From the NCBI GenBank assembly GCA_002049455.2, contig KV918991.1, forward strand, positions 62,001-126,000: a stretch of DNA of 64,000 nt, in the 5' to 3' direction. Position numbers and translations under genes: made by a program. Below are positions 19,043-29,427 of the stretch, one piece after another (the stretch's first letter is position 1; each line of letters begins with the position of its first letter). The notes beneath the pieces were generated by a model. That model was not told the DNA's origin. It saw nothing but the letters and a program-made list of their open reading frames with translations, and did not search any database. This DNA is from Porphyra umbilicalis (Eukaryota > Rhodophyta > Bangiophyceae > Bangiales > Bangiaceae).

Positions 19043-20141
19043 GTGCCGCGCGGATCAACACGTCCATAAACCGGCCTGCATGCGTCACCCCTGGTGGTCG
19101 CCCCGGAAAAAACAGCCCCAACCCCACCGCCGCTCGTCGTTACTCCCCTGCCACGTCGAGTCCTGCGTACGCCCCGTTGTGCCCGCCGCCCGCGTCGTTG
19201 CCGCCGACAGGGGCCGCCGTCACCCCTCCGCCCTGCCGCGACGCGCGGCGACGTCCTCCCCACCGGTCACCCCTGTTGCCGTAGAGACCACCGCAGCGGC
19301 CCCAAGCACCTGCACATCGGCACAGCAACGGCCCACGCGCCCGAGGATGCCCAAGCGCCACCCGCCGCCGGCCGCCCGCCGATCGCCGCCGCCCGCCGAC
19401 CACCAACCGCCGCACTGCACCTACCCAGCCCTCGCGCCTAGCGCGCAGCGGCTGCCAGACACAACCGGGAGCCGCGACTGTCACTGCCGGGGCGGCGTCA
19501 GTCGTTGGCAATTGCCAAGCACCATCCTCGGTGTCTCCTCCGTCGCCACCGCCGTCGATCGAGATGATGGCGGCGGCAGACGCGGTGGAGCCGAGGCGGA
19601 CGGGGTGCGGGAGGTCGCGCCTGCAAACCTTGAGGAGGGCGGGCGCGCGCCGGACAGCACACGTCCAGGTTTGAGCAGATGGCTCGTAACGAAGGCACCG
19701 ACGACTAGCCGCCGCCAGCGGCGGGGACGGCCAACAAGAACAACCAGATGAGCGCGGGAGAGGGTGGTGCCCAAATCACAGATGAAAAAGGAAGTGAACA
19801 GCAAGGGAGACGGGGGAAGCGCAGCGCTGGACGACAGAGATGGGAGAACGCGCCTACAAAGCGGGGAAAGAGTGCACGCAGGCGTGCGACGCTCGGCGTG
19901 TCTGACCAGTCGAGAGCAGCTGCAGGCCGCGTCTGGTTGACTGGTCGGCTTGCGTCGGTTGGGACTATAACATTTAGCTTTCTGTGAAAATAAAGCCCAC
20001 CGGTGACACAGCGAGTTCCTGTCTGGATCTTGAAACACTGACGTTGTCCACCCAATTTTCCTTCCAGACCCTACGAGTAAACATGGTAGAGAGGGCGCAG
20101 ACCGCAACGAGCAGACTTGGAGCGGGTGCTGAAATAACAAA
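19043..20141. other. Intergenic, no supported gene
   Basis: Open frames are short or proline/arginine-rich and lack domain signals. An AATAAA-like sequence occurs near 19988. Confidence 0.4.
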
Positions 20142-20411
20142 ATGGCAAGGCAGTGGACAAAAAAGTCAGCTACACCCAGGCTTCTGTCCTACCACACCTC
20201 CATTGTCTACTACCCCCTCGTCCACTCCCGCCTGGCCAGGTCGTCGGCGTCGTCGCGGGGGAGTGGTCGTTCGACGGGACGTCTGCCGACGAGCCACCAT
20301 CGAGCGGCTGCGTGCGTCGACACCGACGACCCCTCTCGGAGCCGAAACGGGGGTTGCGCGGTGGCCGCCGCAGCCGCCGCAGCCGCCGCCGACGCCGCAG
20401 CCGCCGTCGCT

Positions 20412-20443
<32 letters not shown>

Positions 20444-21716
20444 AGCCGCCGCCGCCACCCAGTATTGGGCGCTCTACTGCGCCGCTGGCCGTACTGACGG
20501 CGCCCCGGTATGGACGACGCTCGCGGGCTGCCTGTACCAGTGGGCTGCCCAGTGGGCAGGCGTCATCGCGCGGGCAGAGGTGGCAGCGGGCCTCTACCAG
20601 GCCGCCGCTGTCATCCGCATTGGCGTGGCGACCGAGCAGGTGATTGGGGGGTCCGTCAGTATGGTGGCTACCACCACCGATGAGTACCGGTGTGTGGTCT
20701 GTTGCCGTACCGGCGGGGGATGGCCTTTGGCGCGGGGCGCAGTGGGAGAGGCGGGGCGGAACCCGATGCTCTCGCTCCTTTGCCCGGACGCACAGGTGCG
20801 TGACACGGCCGGGTGCGAGGTGTCGCGACAGATGCTGGCACGGGGGGTGATGCGTGCGCTGCTGCCGACGGGGGTCGTCAGTCAGACGCTGCGCCGGAGG
20901 GGGGGTGTGGGGTCGAACCCGACGCTCCCGCGCGCAACCTCCATCCCGCGTCGCGCAAGGCCGTTTATGGGTGCCCCCGAAGCACCGCCCTTGCCCGCGA
21001 CGGCGCCGCGCGGCCGCCGCCCCCCCAACGCTTCGCCCCCCCCCTTCACCGCCACTGCTGTTGCGCCACTGCCGCCACCGCCGACGGCTGCGGGGGGCGA
21101 TACGAGTGCGGCTTTTTCATTGTGTGCTTCTTCCCTCCCGCGTGCGGTGGTCGGTGCACCGACCCCCGCCGGGCCCGACGCGGCGTTGGTGTTCCCCCTG
21201 GTGCCCCACCCCCGCCTTGGCCGTCGGCGCGCACCCCCACGCAACCCCCGGTCGGGCGGGCGGACCGGCGCGGGCGCGCCAGCCACCCCGCCGCATCGGG
21301 GGCGCCCGCCCGCACCGGCAGGCCGGCCGCCGCCGCCCCCCCCCCCCCCCAAACCGTCGGCAATGGCGGCGCGTCGGGCACGGTGGGGCCCCCCCCACGA
21401 CCGCTCCCCGCGCGACGGCGTGGCGGCCGGCACTGCGCGGCCGTCGCGGCCGCGGCGGCCACGACCCGGCCCACAATCCCAGTCGGGCACGGGGAGGGGG
21501 GCGCACGCGGGAGCGCGCCACGGCACCGTCGGCCGCCACGTGCGCCGCGCGCGCGGCGGGCGGTTGCGCAACCGCCCGCAATTGCGGGGTGGGGGGGGGA
21601 ACGCGTCGCCGGCAGAGGGGCGCCATCCAGTCACGGGGGGGGGGGGGGGGGGGCACACGTCCCCCTCCGCAGGGGCACACCCGCGCCCACCCCGCGCGTC
21701 AGGAGACGGTCCGTGA
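20142..21716 (+). CDS. Doubtful ORF with a long poly-alanine tract
   Basis: The frame opens with MARQWTKKS at 20142 and encodes a run of roughly 35 mostly alanine residues from GCC repeats (about 20360-20455). A short segment of ordinary composition follows (TQYWALYCAAGR, YQWAAQWAGVIARAEVAAGLY, YRCVVCCRTGGGWPLARG), about residues 107-260, with three Cys close together. Beyond about 20930 the frame is Pro/Arg low complexity and meets C-runs that make the frame unreliable. Nothing is recognised. The middle segment might be a real exon; the length as given is that of the open frame only. Confidence 0.25.
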
Positions 21717-23510
21717 CCTGCGCCACGCCCTCGAGCGGCCACCGCACCTCCGCGGAGGCAGCCGCCGACCGCAGCGGCCGCCGCCAGCGGCGCACGGGCG
21801 GGTGAATGCCCCCCCCCCCCCCCCCCGGCGACCCCCGGCTCCCCGCCACCAGCGCCGCCGCCCGTCGACCTTGATCCCCGCGGCGGCGGGGCCGCCCAGC
21901 AGCCCCCCGAGCACCGCCGCCGCCCCCCCCCCCCCCCCCACCGGCAGGCCGGTCCGCCGCTCCCATAAGCGACGCTCGCCCCCCCCCCCCCCCCCCGGGC
22001 GCCGACCGCCAGCCACGTCCAAACGACGGCGCGCCCGTTGGCCACGGCGGCGGCGCCCGCCGCCCCGGCCGCGGCGGCGGGGGTGGGGCCCCCGCCCGTC
22101 GCCGCCGGGGGGCGGGCCCCCGCGCCGCCGCCCGCCGCGGCGCCGCCGTCGGCGGGGCGGGACACGGGCGGCGCGCCCCGCCGCCGGCGGCAAGCGGCCG
22201 CCGAGCGGGCGCGGGGAGTCGCGGCGGCGGCCGTCAATGGCGCCGCCGCCGCCCCGTCTCTGCCACCGACGGGGGCCACCGGCGGCCGCCCCCCACCGTT
22301 GGGGCGGGGCGTGGCCGCGGCGCCCCGCCGACGCTGCGCAAGCGGTGGGGGGCGCGCCGGCGGCGGCCGCCGCCGCGTCGGCGGCCGTCACGCCGGCGGG
22401 GCGGGCGGCGCAGGGGCCCACCCGCGGGAGGGTGGGGGGGGAGCGGGGAAGCCCCCCTCGGCAGACGCGTCGGGGCCGGCGCGGGCGGCGGCCGCCGCCT
22501 CGGCCGCCCGCGTCGTACCCGTTTGCCGAGGGGGTCCACGGGGGGCGGTGCACGCCGCACCCACACCCCTCCGTGCACGGTGAGTTGTTGGCGACGGGGC
22601 GGCGGCGGCAGCGGGTCGCCGCCGCGCGGGGCGGGCGGGGCGGACGCGGGGCACCCCGCCGTCGCCGCCGGCGGTCACCGGCACGGTCGCTGGCGCGTCG
22701 CCGCCACCGCCGCCCGTGAGGCAGCAGCGCGTGCCGGCGGCCGCGTCGACGAGCGGCAGCGCCACGACGATCGCCTCGTTGCGGGAGCCCCCCCCCTACC
22801 CTCTCCTCCCGCTCTCCTGCGTGTAGCGGGGGAGCTCCATCTGCGTTTCGGGCGGCACCGCGCGGTCGGCGCCTGCGGCGCCGCCCGCCGGCACCATCCA
22901 AAACGGTTTGGTGCGGTGGAGCCAGCGGCTCCGGTCGCGGGTCCCACCCGCCCCCGCGGGGGCGGCCGCTCCCGCTCCCGCCCACGTCCGTGTTGTCGCT
23001 GCGGGAACAACAAGCCGTGCCAGTGTTACTAAAAAGAACCGGGCGATGCCGCACCTTTGGCGAGGTGCCACGAGCACACTTCGCTGCAGATGTCAATCCC
23101 AGTCGCTTCCACTGAAGCGTACTATTGGGTAGGGAATTTTTTGACGGATACCGCCAAATGTTTAGTGGTTCATGTCCGGCCTCTTGCTTGTTTGGCAAAA
23201 GAAATACTTGTGTTTCAATGAAATGAAGGCCGGGAGCCAATATAGTTTAACACTCTGCAGTACTCGACTAGTAAATATTGGTTTGTGATGACGACGCACG
23301 TGTGTGGCGTCAGACACCCTTGTGTCATGTCACACGGGGGTTACTCAGCAAAGCCTGAACGCTGTGGCTGCATGCGTTCAAGCGTGCAACGCCGGCCACC
23401 TCCCGCACGTGCTCTGCACCGTCACAGCCCGTGTGTGCGCTTGAAGACGGTCGTCGCCACGCCCTCTGCCGCGTCCGACTGGCTCGGTGCTTCCAGCGCA
23501 CCGGTGCACC
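21717..23510. other. GC-rich low-complexity region, possible but unsupported minus-strand gene
   Basis: Long frames exist on both strands because the sequence is nearly stop-free, with many C-runs (for example 21807-21824, 21928-21939, 21979-21996). On the minus strand, about 23077-22600, a stretch reading DRSRWLHRTKPFWMVPAGG continues in another frame after a C-run at about 22788 as NEAIVVALPLVDAAAGTRCC, which looks less random than its surroundings. The first frame has no ATG start. Evidence is insufficient for a gene call. Positions 23080-23300 are AT-richer, as is usual just upstream of genes here. Confidence 0.3.
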
Positions 23511-24274
23511 ATGGGGAAGAACAAGGGGAAGGGCGGTAAGAACCGTCGTCGTGGAAAGAACGACAATGATGATGAGCGGCGGGAGCTTATCTTCAAGGAG
23601 GAGGGGCAAGGTATGTTTGTGTTGTTTCCGGTGAGGTGTGCTTGTAACGTGGCCGCGTGAGTGTGGCTGGTGGTGCGTATTCTCGGCGTGGGGTGGAGTG
23701 TTGTGCTGTGGTGTATGCTGTGCATGCAGGACTAGATATGCGGCCGGTGTTGGTAGATGCGGCGGGTGGTGTTTGGGAGATTGTGTGTTTTGGAAGGGGG
23801 ACTTGTATCCTGTTGCTGCCATTGTCTCGTCACCACCACTCTTTGTGGCACTTCCTCGTGAGCTGCCTCTCACTTTTTTTCCTCATTTCGCTGTCGCTCT
23901 TGGCCGTACGTGTGTGTGTATGTTTTCTTGTGGTTGCCCACCCGGTAGAGTATGCCCAGGTGCTCCGCATGCTCGGCAACGGCCGCTGCGAGTCGGCGTG
24001 CTTTGACTCGGTGAAGCGCCTGTGTCACATCCGCGGCAAGCTGCGGAAAAAGGTGTGGGTCAACGCCGGCGACATTGTGCTGATTGGCCTGCGCGAGTAC
24101 CAGGACGAAAAGGCCGACATCATCCTCAAGTACACGGCCGACGAGGCGCGCTCGTTGAAGCAGTATGGGGAGATCCCAGACACGACGACCATCCACGAGA
24201 ATGCCGAGGGCGGCGAAGGCGAGGACGGCGAGGAGGGTGTGGTCTTTGAGTTTGACGACATTGACGAGATCTAG
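23511..24274 (+). CDS. EIF1A: Translation initiation factor eIF1A (one intron)
   Basis: The exons 23511-23610 and 23949-24274 join to give 141 residues, close to the usual 144-150. The protein starts [18 protein letters not shown], the basic N-terminal tail of eIF1A. The OB fold follows ([51 protein letters not shown]), and it ends in the acidic tail DDIDEI that in characterised eIF1A contacts eIF5B. It stabilises scanning 43S complexes and start-codon selection together with eIF1. The intron splits the codon for Glu in QEYAQV (phase 1). The start sits in a good context (CACCATGG). It is convergent with the glycosyltransferase/sulfotransferase gene. Confidence 0.95.
23611..23948 (+). other. 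Intron (338 bp) of eIF1A
   Basis: The donor follows GGGCAAG as GTATGT, and the acceptor is CCGGTAG before AGTATGCC. The interior is GT/T-rich. Splicing here restores the conserved eIF1A sequence exactly. Confidence 0.9.
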
Positions 24275-24741
24275 GTCGCCCCACCACCGGCTCTGCTGGG
24301 CTACTGTGCGGCCGTGCCGCTCTCTGCCCGTCCCCCCCCTCTTCCCGCCGTTGCTGCTGTGGATGCCGTCGGGAACCGACGCCATGGGCGTCGATTTCGG
24401 CGCGGGCGGGCGGCGCCGGTGTTGGTGTGCAGCCGCGGCTGCGCGACGACCGGTGCTCTGAGGAGCGGCATCCCCCGGGAGGGCCGATCGGTGTCTCGGT
24501 GGGGGGTCTGGACAGTGTACTGCCCCCGGTTTCTCTTCCGTACAGGTTGCTGAAACAAAAAAGCAGACTCTTTGCGTGTAGGACCGACTTTCATGTCACG
24601 GGCCCTCTGGCGCCGTTGAACCTTGACCCCCGTCGTCAGCCGTGTGACACCCGTGGCACAGTTGGTCCGAGCGGCGCGCCCTCATCCAACCGGCCCGTTC
24701 CACCTCGTCAGCGACGTGGGGTCCCCGACCGCACGCCCCCC

Positions 24742-26375
24742 TCACGGCGGGTAGGCAAACCCCTCCACACGCCGCAAGTGCACCATGGCCGGCGGCACGG
24801 GCACGCCTTGCGCCGCGCAGCGCGCCAAGTAGCGCGCCGTGGCGGCTTCCGCGTCGGCCAGGGGGAGGGCCCCCCGCCCACGCTGGCGCGCACCCCCGCC
24901 GTCGCCCGCCTCATATTTATCGACGCGCACGCCCGCCACGGCGGCGGTTGCCGCAGTCGGCGTCAGGCCGAGGTCCGCCACGAGCGCCACCGCCCCCGAC
25001 CGCCCGTAGAGCACCTCGGACCGGGCGTCGACGACGCGCACGCCCGGCACGCCGCCATAGCGGGCGGCAACGGCGCGGCCGACGGCCTCGGCATTGACGG
25101 CGTAGGAGAGGAGGGCGTCGAGGGCGACCGCCCGGCGGGCGCCCCCGTCGTCACCGCCGCCGCCGGCGGCGGGCGGGTCGGCGGCGGGCGCCCGCACGAG
25201 CGCGTTGACCCCGTCGCCCGTCTCCATCCACGTGTGCCCGTCGCGGGTCGTGAAGTAGCCCGTTTCGTAGAGGCTCTTGACGAGCGCGGGGAGGTACTTG
25301 CGGAGGTGCACCACGTCGACGGCGTAGCCGCCGTCGCCGGGCAGGGCGTCGAGGACAACGTCGTAGAACCACGCCTTAAAGTTGGGGTTGGTTTCCGCAT
25401 AGAGGACGGGCGTCCAGCGGAAGCAGGCGCGGCCGCGGGCGCCACGGGGGCCACCCCCCACGCCGGCGGCGGCGGCGCCCCACACGCCCATGGACGAAAC
25501 GGCGGCCGCGCCGCCGCCGCCGCCGTTGCTTTCGCAGGCGCCCCCGCCGACGCCCGCCTCGGCCGACACGTCCGTCCATGACCGCGCGACGACGCGGTGG
25601 CCGCCGCTGGCAAACGCGGCCGCGACCGCCCCCGCGAGCGCGTCGCGGATCATTGGCAGCTTGACGTCCCGCCGCCGCTCGTACGACGGTGCGAGCGCCA
25701 CGTGCTGCATCGGCATGCCCCCCCCCCCGAGCAGCCGCCGCGCGGGCAGCGGGGCTCATGCAGCGCCACCGCCACGCCCGCCACGGTGCCGAGGACGCCC
25801 GCCAAGTAGCGGGAGCCCGACCGCCCACAGTTGAGGGAGAAGAGCAGGCGCGCGACGGGCGGGATCGCCGCCGCCGCCCCCGCCGCCCCCGCCGCCCCCG
25901 CCGCAGGCGAGCCCCCCCGCGACCGCCGCTGGTGCCGGTTTTCCGCCTCGACGGCGGCGAGGACGCGCCGCCAGTCGACCGCCGCCGCCGCGTCGGGCGG
26001 GCGCAGGGCGGCGGCGAGCGCCGCGGCGCCGCCCAGTGACAGAAGACCGTCCACGTGCGCCACGACGAGCGTGTGGGGGGTGCCCACCGAGGCGGCGACG
26101 GGCGCCCAGCGGCGCGTGGCGAGCGCGTCGATGGCCGCCCGCCGGTCGGCGGGCGCCCACCCCTCCCCGTCGGCCGCCGCGTCGGCGGCGGGCGCAAACG
26201 GCGCGGCGCCCGCCGCGCCGCCGTCACCGCGCGCCGACAGCACGAGGTATACGACGTGGACGTCGGCGAGCTCCCGCTCGACAACCGTCGCCACCTCACA
26301 CGCCAGCCGCCAGACGGGCGGCGCGACAAACGCTAGCACCGGCGCCGGCGCCGGCGGTGCGCCGCCGCCCACAGG

Positions 26376-26426
<51 letters not shown>

Positions 26427-28316
26427 CGCGGCTCGCAACGCGGGCTCCACCACCGCCCGCCGCGCCTCGTACGACGCCTCGTCCGCGTCGCCGCCCGCCC
26501 CACGACACGCAGCCGGCGGTGCCGCCGCGGGCGGCAGCGCCGCCGGCACCCCCCCAACGCGCCGAGCAGGCGCGCGGCGTAGGCGCGCGCCGCCGGCGAC
26601 GCGGCGGCCAGCACCACGAGCGTCGGCGGCGGCGCCGCGCCCGCCAGTCGCCGGCGGGGCACGAGCCGCAGGGGCCCCGTCGGCACTGCCGCCGCCGCGG
26701 CGGGCGGCACCCCGTCCCGCACCGCCGCCACGGCGGCGACGGCGGCGGCCAAGACGGCCGCCTCTTCGGCGGCCGCGTCGGCGGCGGGCGCCGCCAGCGC
26801 GTCGCGGAGGGCGCCCACGTCCACCCGCGACAGCGCCGGGTAGGCGGCCGCGGCCGCGGCGGGCAGCGCCGCCGCCCACGCCACCACCTCCCGCGCGCGC
26901 CACGTGTCAATGCCACCATACGCGGGCGCGGCCGGCAGCGGGTACCCGGCGACGGACGCGGCGGCGACGGGGCGGGTGGCGACGGGCGCGCCGGCGGCGG
27001 CGGCGGCGGCGCCAAAGAGCGCGTCGATCATTTTGCCGCGGGAGGCGGACGCGGGCGCGCCGTGGCGCACGGCGAGCGCCTCGTACCAGGCGGCTTTGAG
27101 AAGCACGTTTTCGAGGTTGAGGAAGCGCGCCTCAACGACCCCGCACCGGCCGTCGGGGGACGACGCGTCGGCGGGCTGGTGCGGGGGGGGTGGTACGCCG
27201 GGGGGGGGGGCACAGCGTCCGCGGACACCGCAGCGAGTGGATGGTGGCCGGCCGTGAGGCGGTTGCCGCCCCACGACCGCCGCCGCCGCCGCCGCCGCCA
27301 CCGTCGTCGCCGCCCGCCGACAGCGTGCGCGACAGCGACGACTCCAAGCCGTACGCCACGGCGCCATCGTCGGCAAACACAACCACCTGGCGGCGCGTCA
27401 AAAAGTTCATCCCGGCATCATCCGGGCGCACGCGCTGCACCGCCAGCCCGCGCCACGCCTCGATCCACGGGAGCGGCAGGGCGGCGCCCGGCGGCAGCGC
27501 GCCGATGCGGGCGCGGAGGGTGCCGTCGGCGACGCACCCGCGCGTCACAAACTCGTCCGTGTCGAGGAGCACAAAGTGGGTGCCCCCCACCGACCGGCCG
27601 GCGGCGAGGAGGATGGAGCGGTCGCGGAGCTCCTCGCGCACCCACCCCCGCGTTTTGGTGAGGAGCACCTCCACGCCGAGGGCGGCCCCGTGGGCGGCCG
27701 CAAAGGCCGCCGACGCGTCGGTGCTCACGTCATCGAGGAGGACGACCGAGTCGACGAGGGAGGCGAGGGCAGAGAGGAAAAAGGGGAGGGCGCGGAGGGC
27801 GTTGCGCGCCTCGACGAGGCCGACGAGCTTGGTCGGGGGGCGCCGCCGACCCGCGCCGCGCGCCGAGTCGCCGGCGGCGTCGGCGGCGGCGACAGCGGTG
27901 GGGAGGGGGGGGTGCCGGCGCGCCACTGCTTCTGGGGAGAGCAGGCGGGTGGCCAACACATCGGGGAAGCCGTCGAGCGGCGCGCCGCGCGCGGCGCCCG
28001 CGTCGGCGGCGCGGCCAGCGTCATCCGGGGCGGCCTGCCGGCCGCCCCCCGCCGCCGGAGCGGTGGCGCGCCCTGGAAACCGCGAGGCGGGCGTCCCCAA
28101 GGGTGGCGTCCGCCGCGCCAACCCCCACCAGGAGAGGGCCACGAGCAGCGCGGTGACGGCCGCGGCGGCGGCGGCGACGGCGAGCACCGGGTGCCGCCGG
28201 GCGGCGAGGGGCAGGCGGCGGGCCCACCGGGGGCTGCCCGGCTTGGCCGCCTCTACGTCATGGTCGCCAAGACCGTCGCCGGCAGAGGACACACTCGCTC
28301 GCCGACGCCGCTGCAT
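24742..28316 (-). CDS. Putative Golgi glycosyltransferase-sulfotransferase fusion (frame broken at three G/C runs)
   Basis: The ATG at 28316 (MQRRRRASVSS) is followed by a signal-anchor (HPVLAVAAAAAAVTALLVALSWW), giving a type II Golgi-like topology. Next is a GT-A-type glycosyltransferase segment: LVGLVEARNALRALPFFLSAL, LLDDVSTDAS and FVLLDTDEFV, then VEARFLNLENVLLKAAWYEAL. After an Ala-rich middle comes a sulfotransferase-like part with a P-loop (FSLNCGRSGSRYLAG), then PVLYAETNPNFKAWFYD, VVHLRKYLPALVKSLYETGYF and the end VEGFAYPP. The frame must change at G8/G11 (27183-27210), C7 (26549-26555) and C11 (25718-25728, written on the plus strand). About 1,190 residues result if all are joined. 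I infer one polypeptide because no stop or new ATG separates the parts once the runs are allowed for; two adjacent genes remain possible. A role in sulfated cell-wall galactan synthesis is inference. Confidence 0.6.
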
Positions 28317-28921
28317 GCCATTGCTCGACGGGGACGAGGAAGGGGGTGGGGGCGGGGGGGGGGGGGTACGCCGCGGGTCGAGGCTGCTGACGTCAGCAGT
28401 GCGGGCGACATGAAGCCCGCTTGTGACAGTCATTTCGTTGATGAAAATAGGAACCGACCAATGAAAATTGAACAGCTTTGTTCCTGCCGGCAGGGTACGC
28501 AACAAAGAATGGCCTGGCCCTGCACCTCATTCCATACTCCTGTTGCCGTGCGTTGCCGTTACAACAAGGTTGTCTCCGAGAAACCTCATTGGTCGGCTGT
28601 AGGATTCGGCCAACCTGTCACTGTCTGTTGCATTCAAGATGGTATATCAATCTCACTCGAGAAAACTCAAAGTAGGCAAGAACGAACAATAATCGAGGTG
28701 TTCGGTTCAACCGCGTACAATTTAGAGTTGGGCTTCAGCGACAGCGCATCGGATACAAAAGCGCCCCGACGGCCCTGCGATAAGGGCCGAACGACTATGG
28801 TTGGTCATGTCAATGCCCAGAGGTCGGTGCTCTTGCGTGCGGCTTGCCTCAGGTTGCTACTCACGAAAGTGTACGCAGCCTGTGTGTCCGAGTCTTGCCA
28901 TGAAGTTGATCTTCAGGCTTA

Positions 28922-28965
28922 TTCGCCCTGAGCTGTCTGATATTTCGCCCTGAGCTGTCTGATAT
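28922..28965. repeat. Two perfect tandem copies of a 22-bp unit
   Basis: The unit TTCGCCCTGAGCTGTCTGAT plus AT occurs at 28922-28943 and 28944-28965 without a mismatch. It lies in the AT-richer gap (28317-29427) between two genes, where no gene is supported. Confidence 0.85.
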
Positions 28966-28981
28966 TCGGACACCATCATAT

Positions 28982-29054
28982 CAATTCGTAGGGAGTCGTC
29001 CGCTCCATGGAGCGGATGACTCCCTACGTGGACCGGACGACTCCCTACGAATTG
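28982..29054. repeat. Three-armed inverted repeat (73 bp)
   Basis: Perfect 21-bp arms, CAATTCGTAGGGAGTCGTCC+G at 28982-29002 and its reverse complement at 29034-29054, enclose a third, partial copy of the right arm (CGGATGACTCCCTACG) and a CTCCATGGAG palindrome. It could form a cruciform or alternative hairpins. It may be a small transposon footprint. Confidence 0.8.
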
Positions 29055-29427
29055 AAGTGATTGTGTCATGATGGCGAGTGCCGGATCCAACACTCGCGCG
29101 GGGTGGTGACGGGCCATCATTCTCTGTTGCCGCTCTGTGCCAGGCACATATCCGTCCAGCCTGGGCACATATCAGCCTGTGTGCAACAGAAGGCCGTATC
29201 CCGTTGGCCCCCCCCAGCCCATTCATTGCCCTGCTGTCGCACCGCTGCATGACTGCTGATGTGGGAACGACGTCGGTGCTCGAGGCGGCAGGCGTCCTTC
29301 CCCCCCCGCCTTCTTCACTGCCCTGTGCCCCCTTCCCTCTTCCGTCTGCCTCGCTCGCGCCACCCCCGCCGTTGCAGCTCCTGACCGCCAGTCCTCGTTG
29401 CCTTTCCTCGCGTCGGTTACGAAATCC

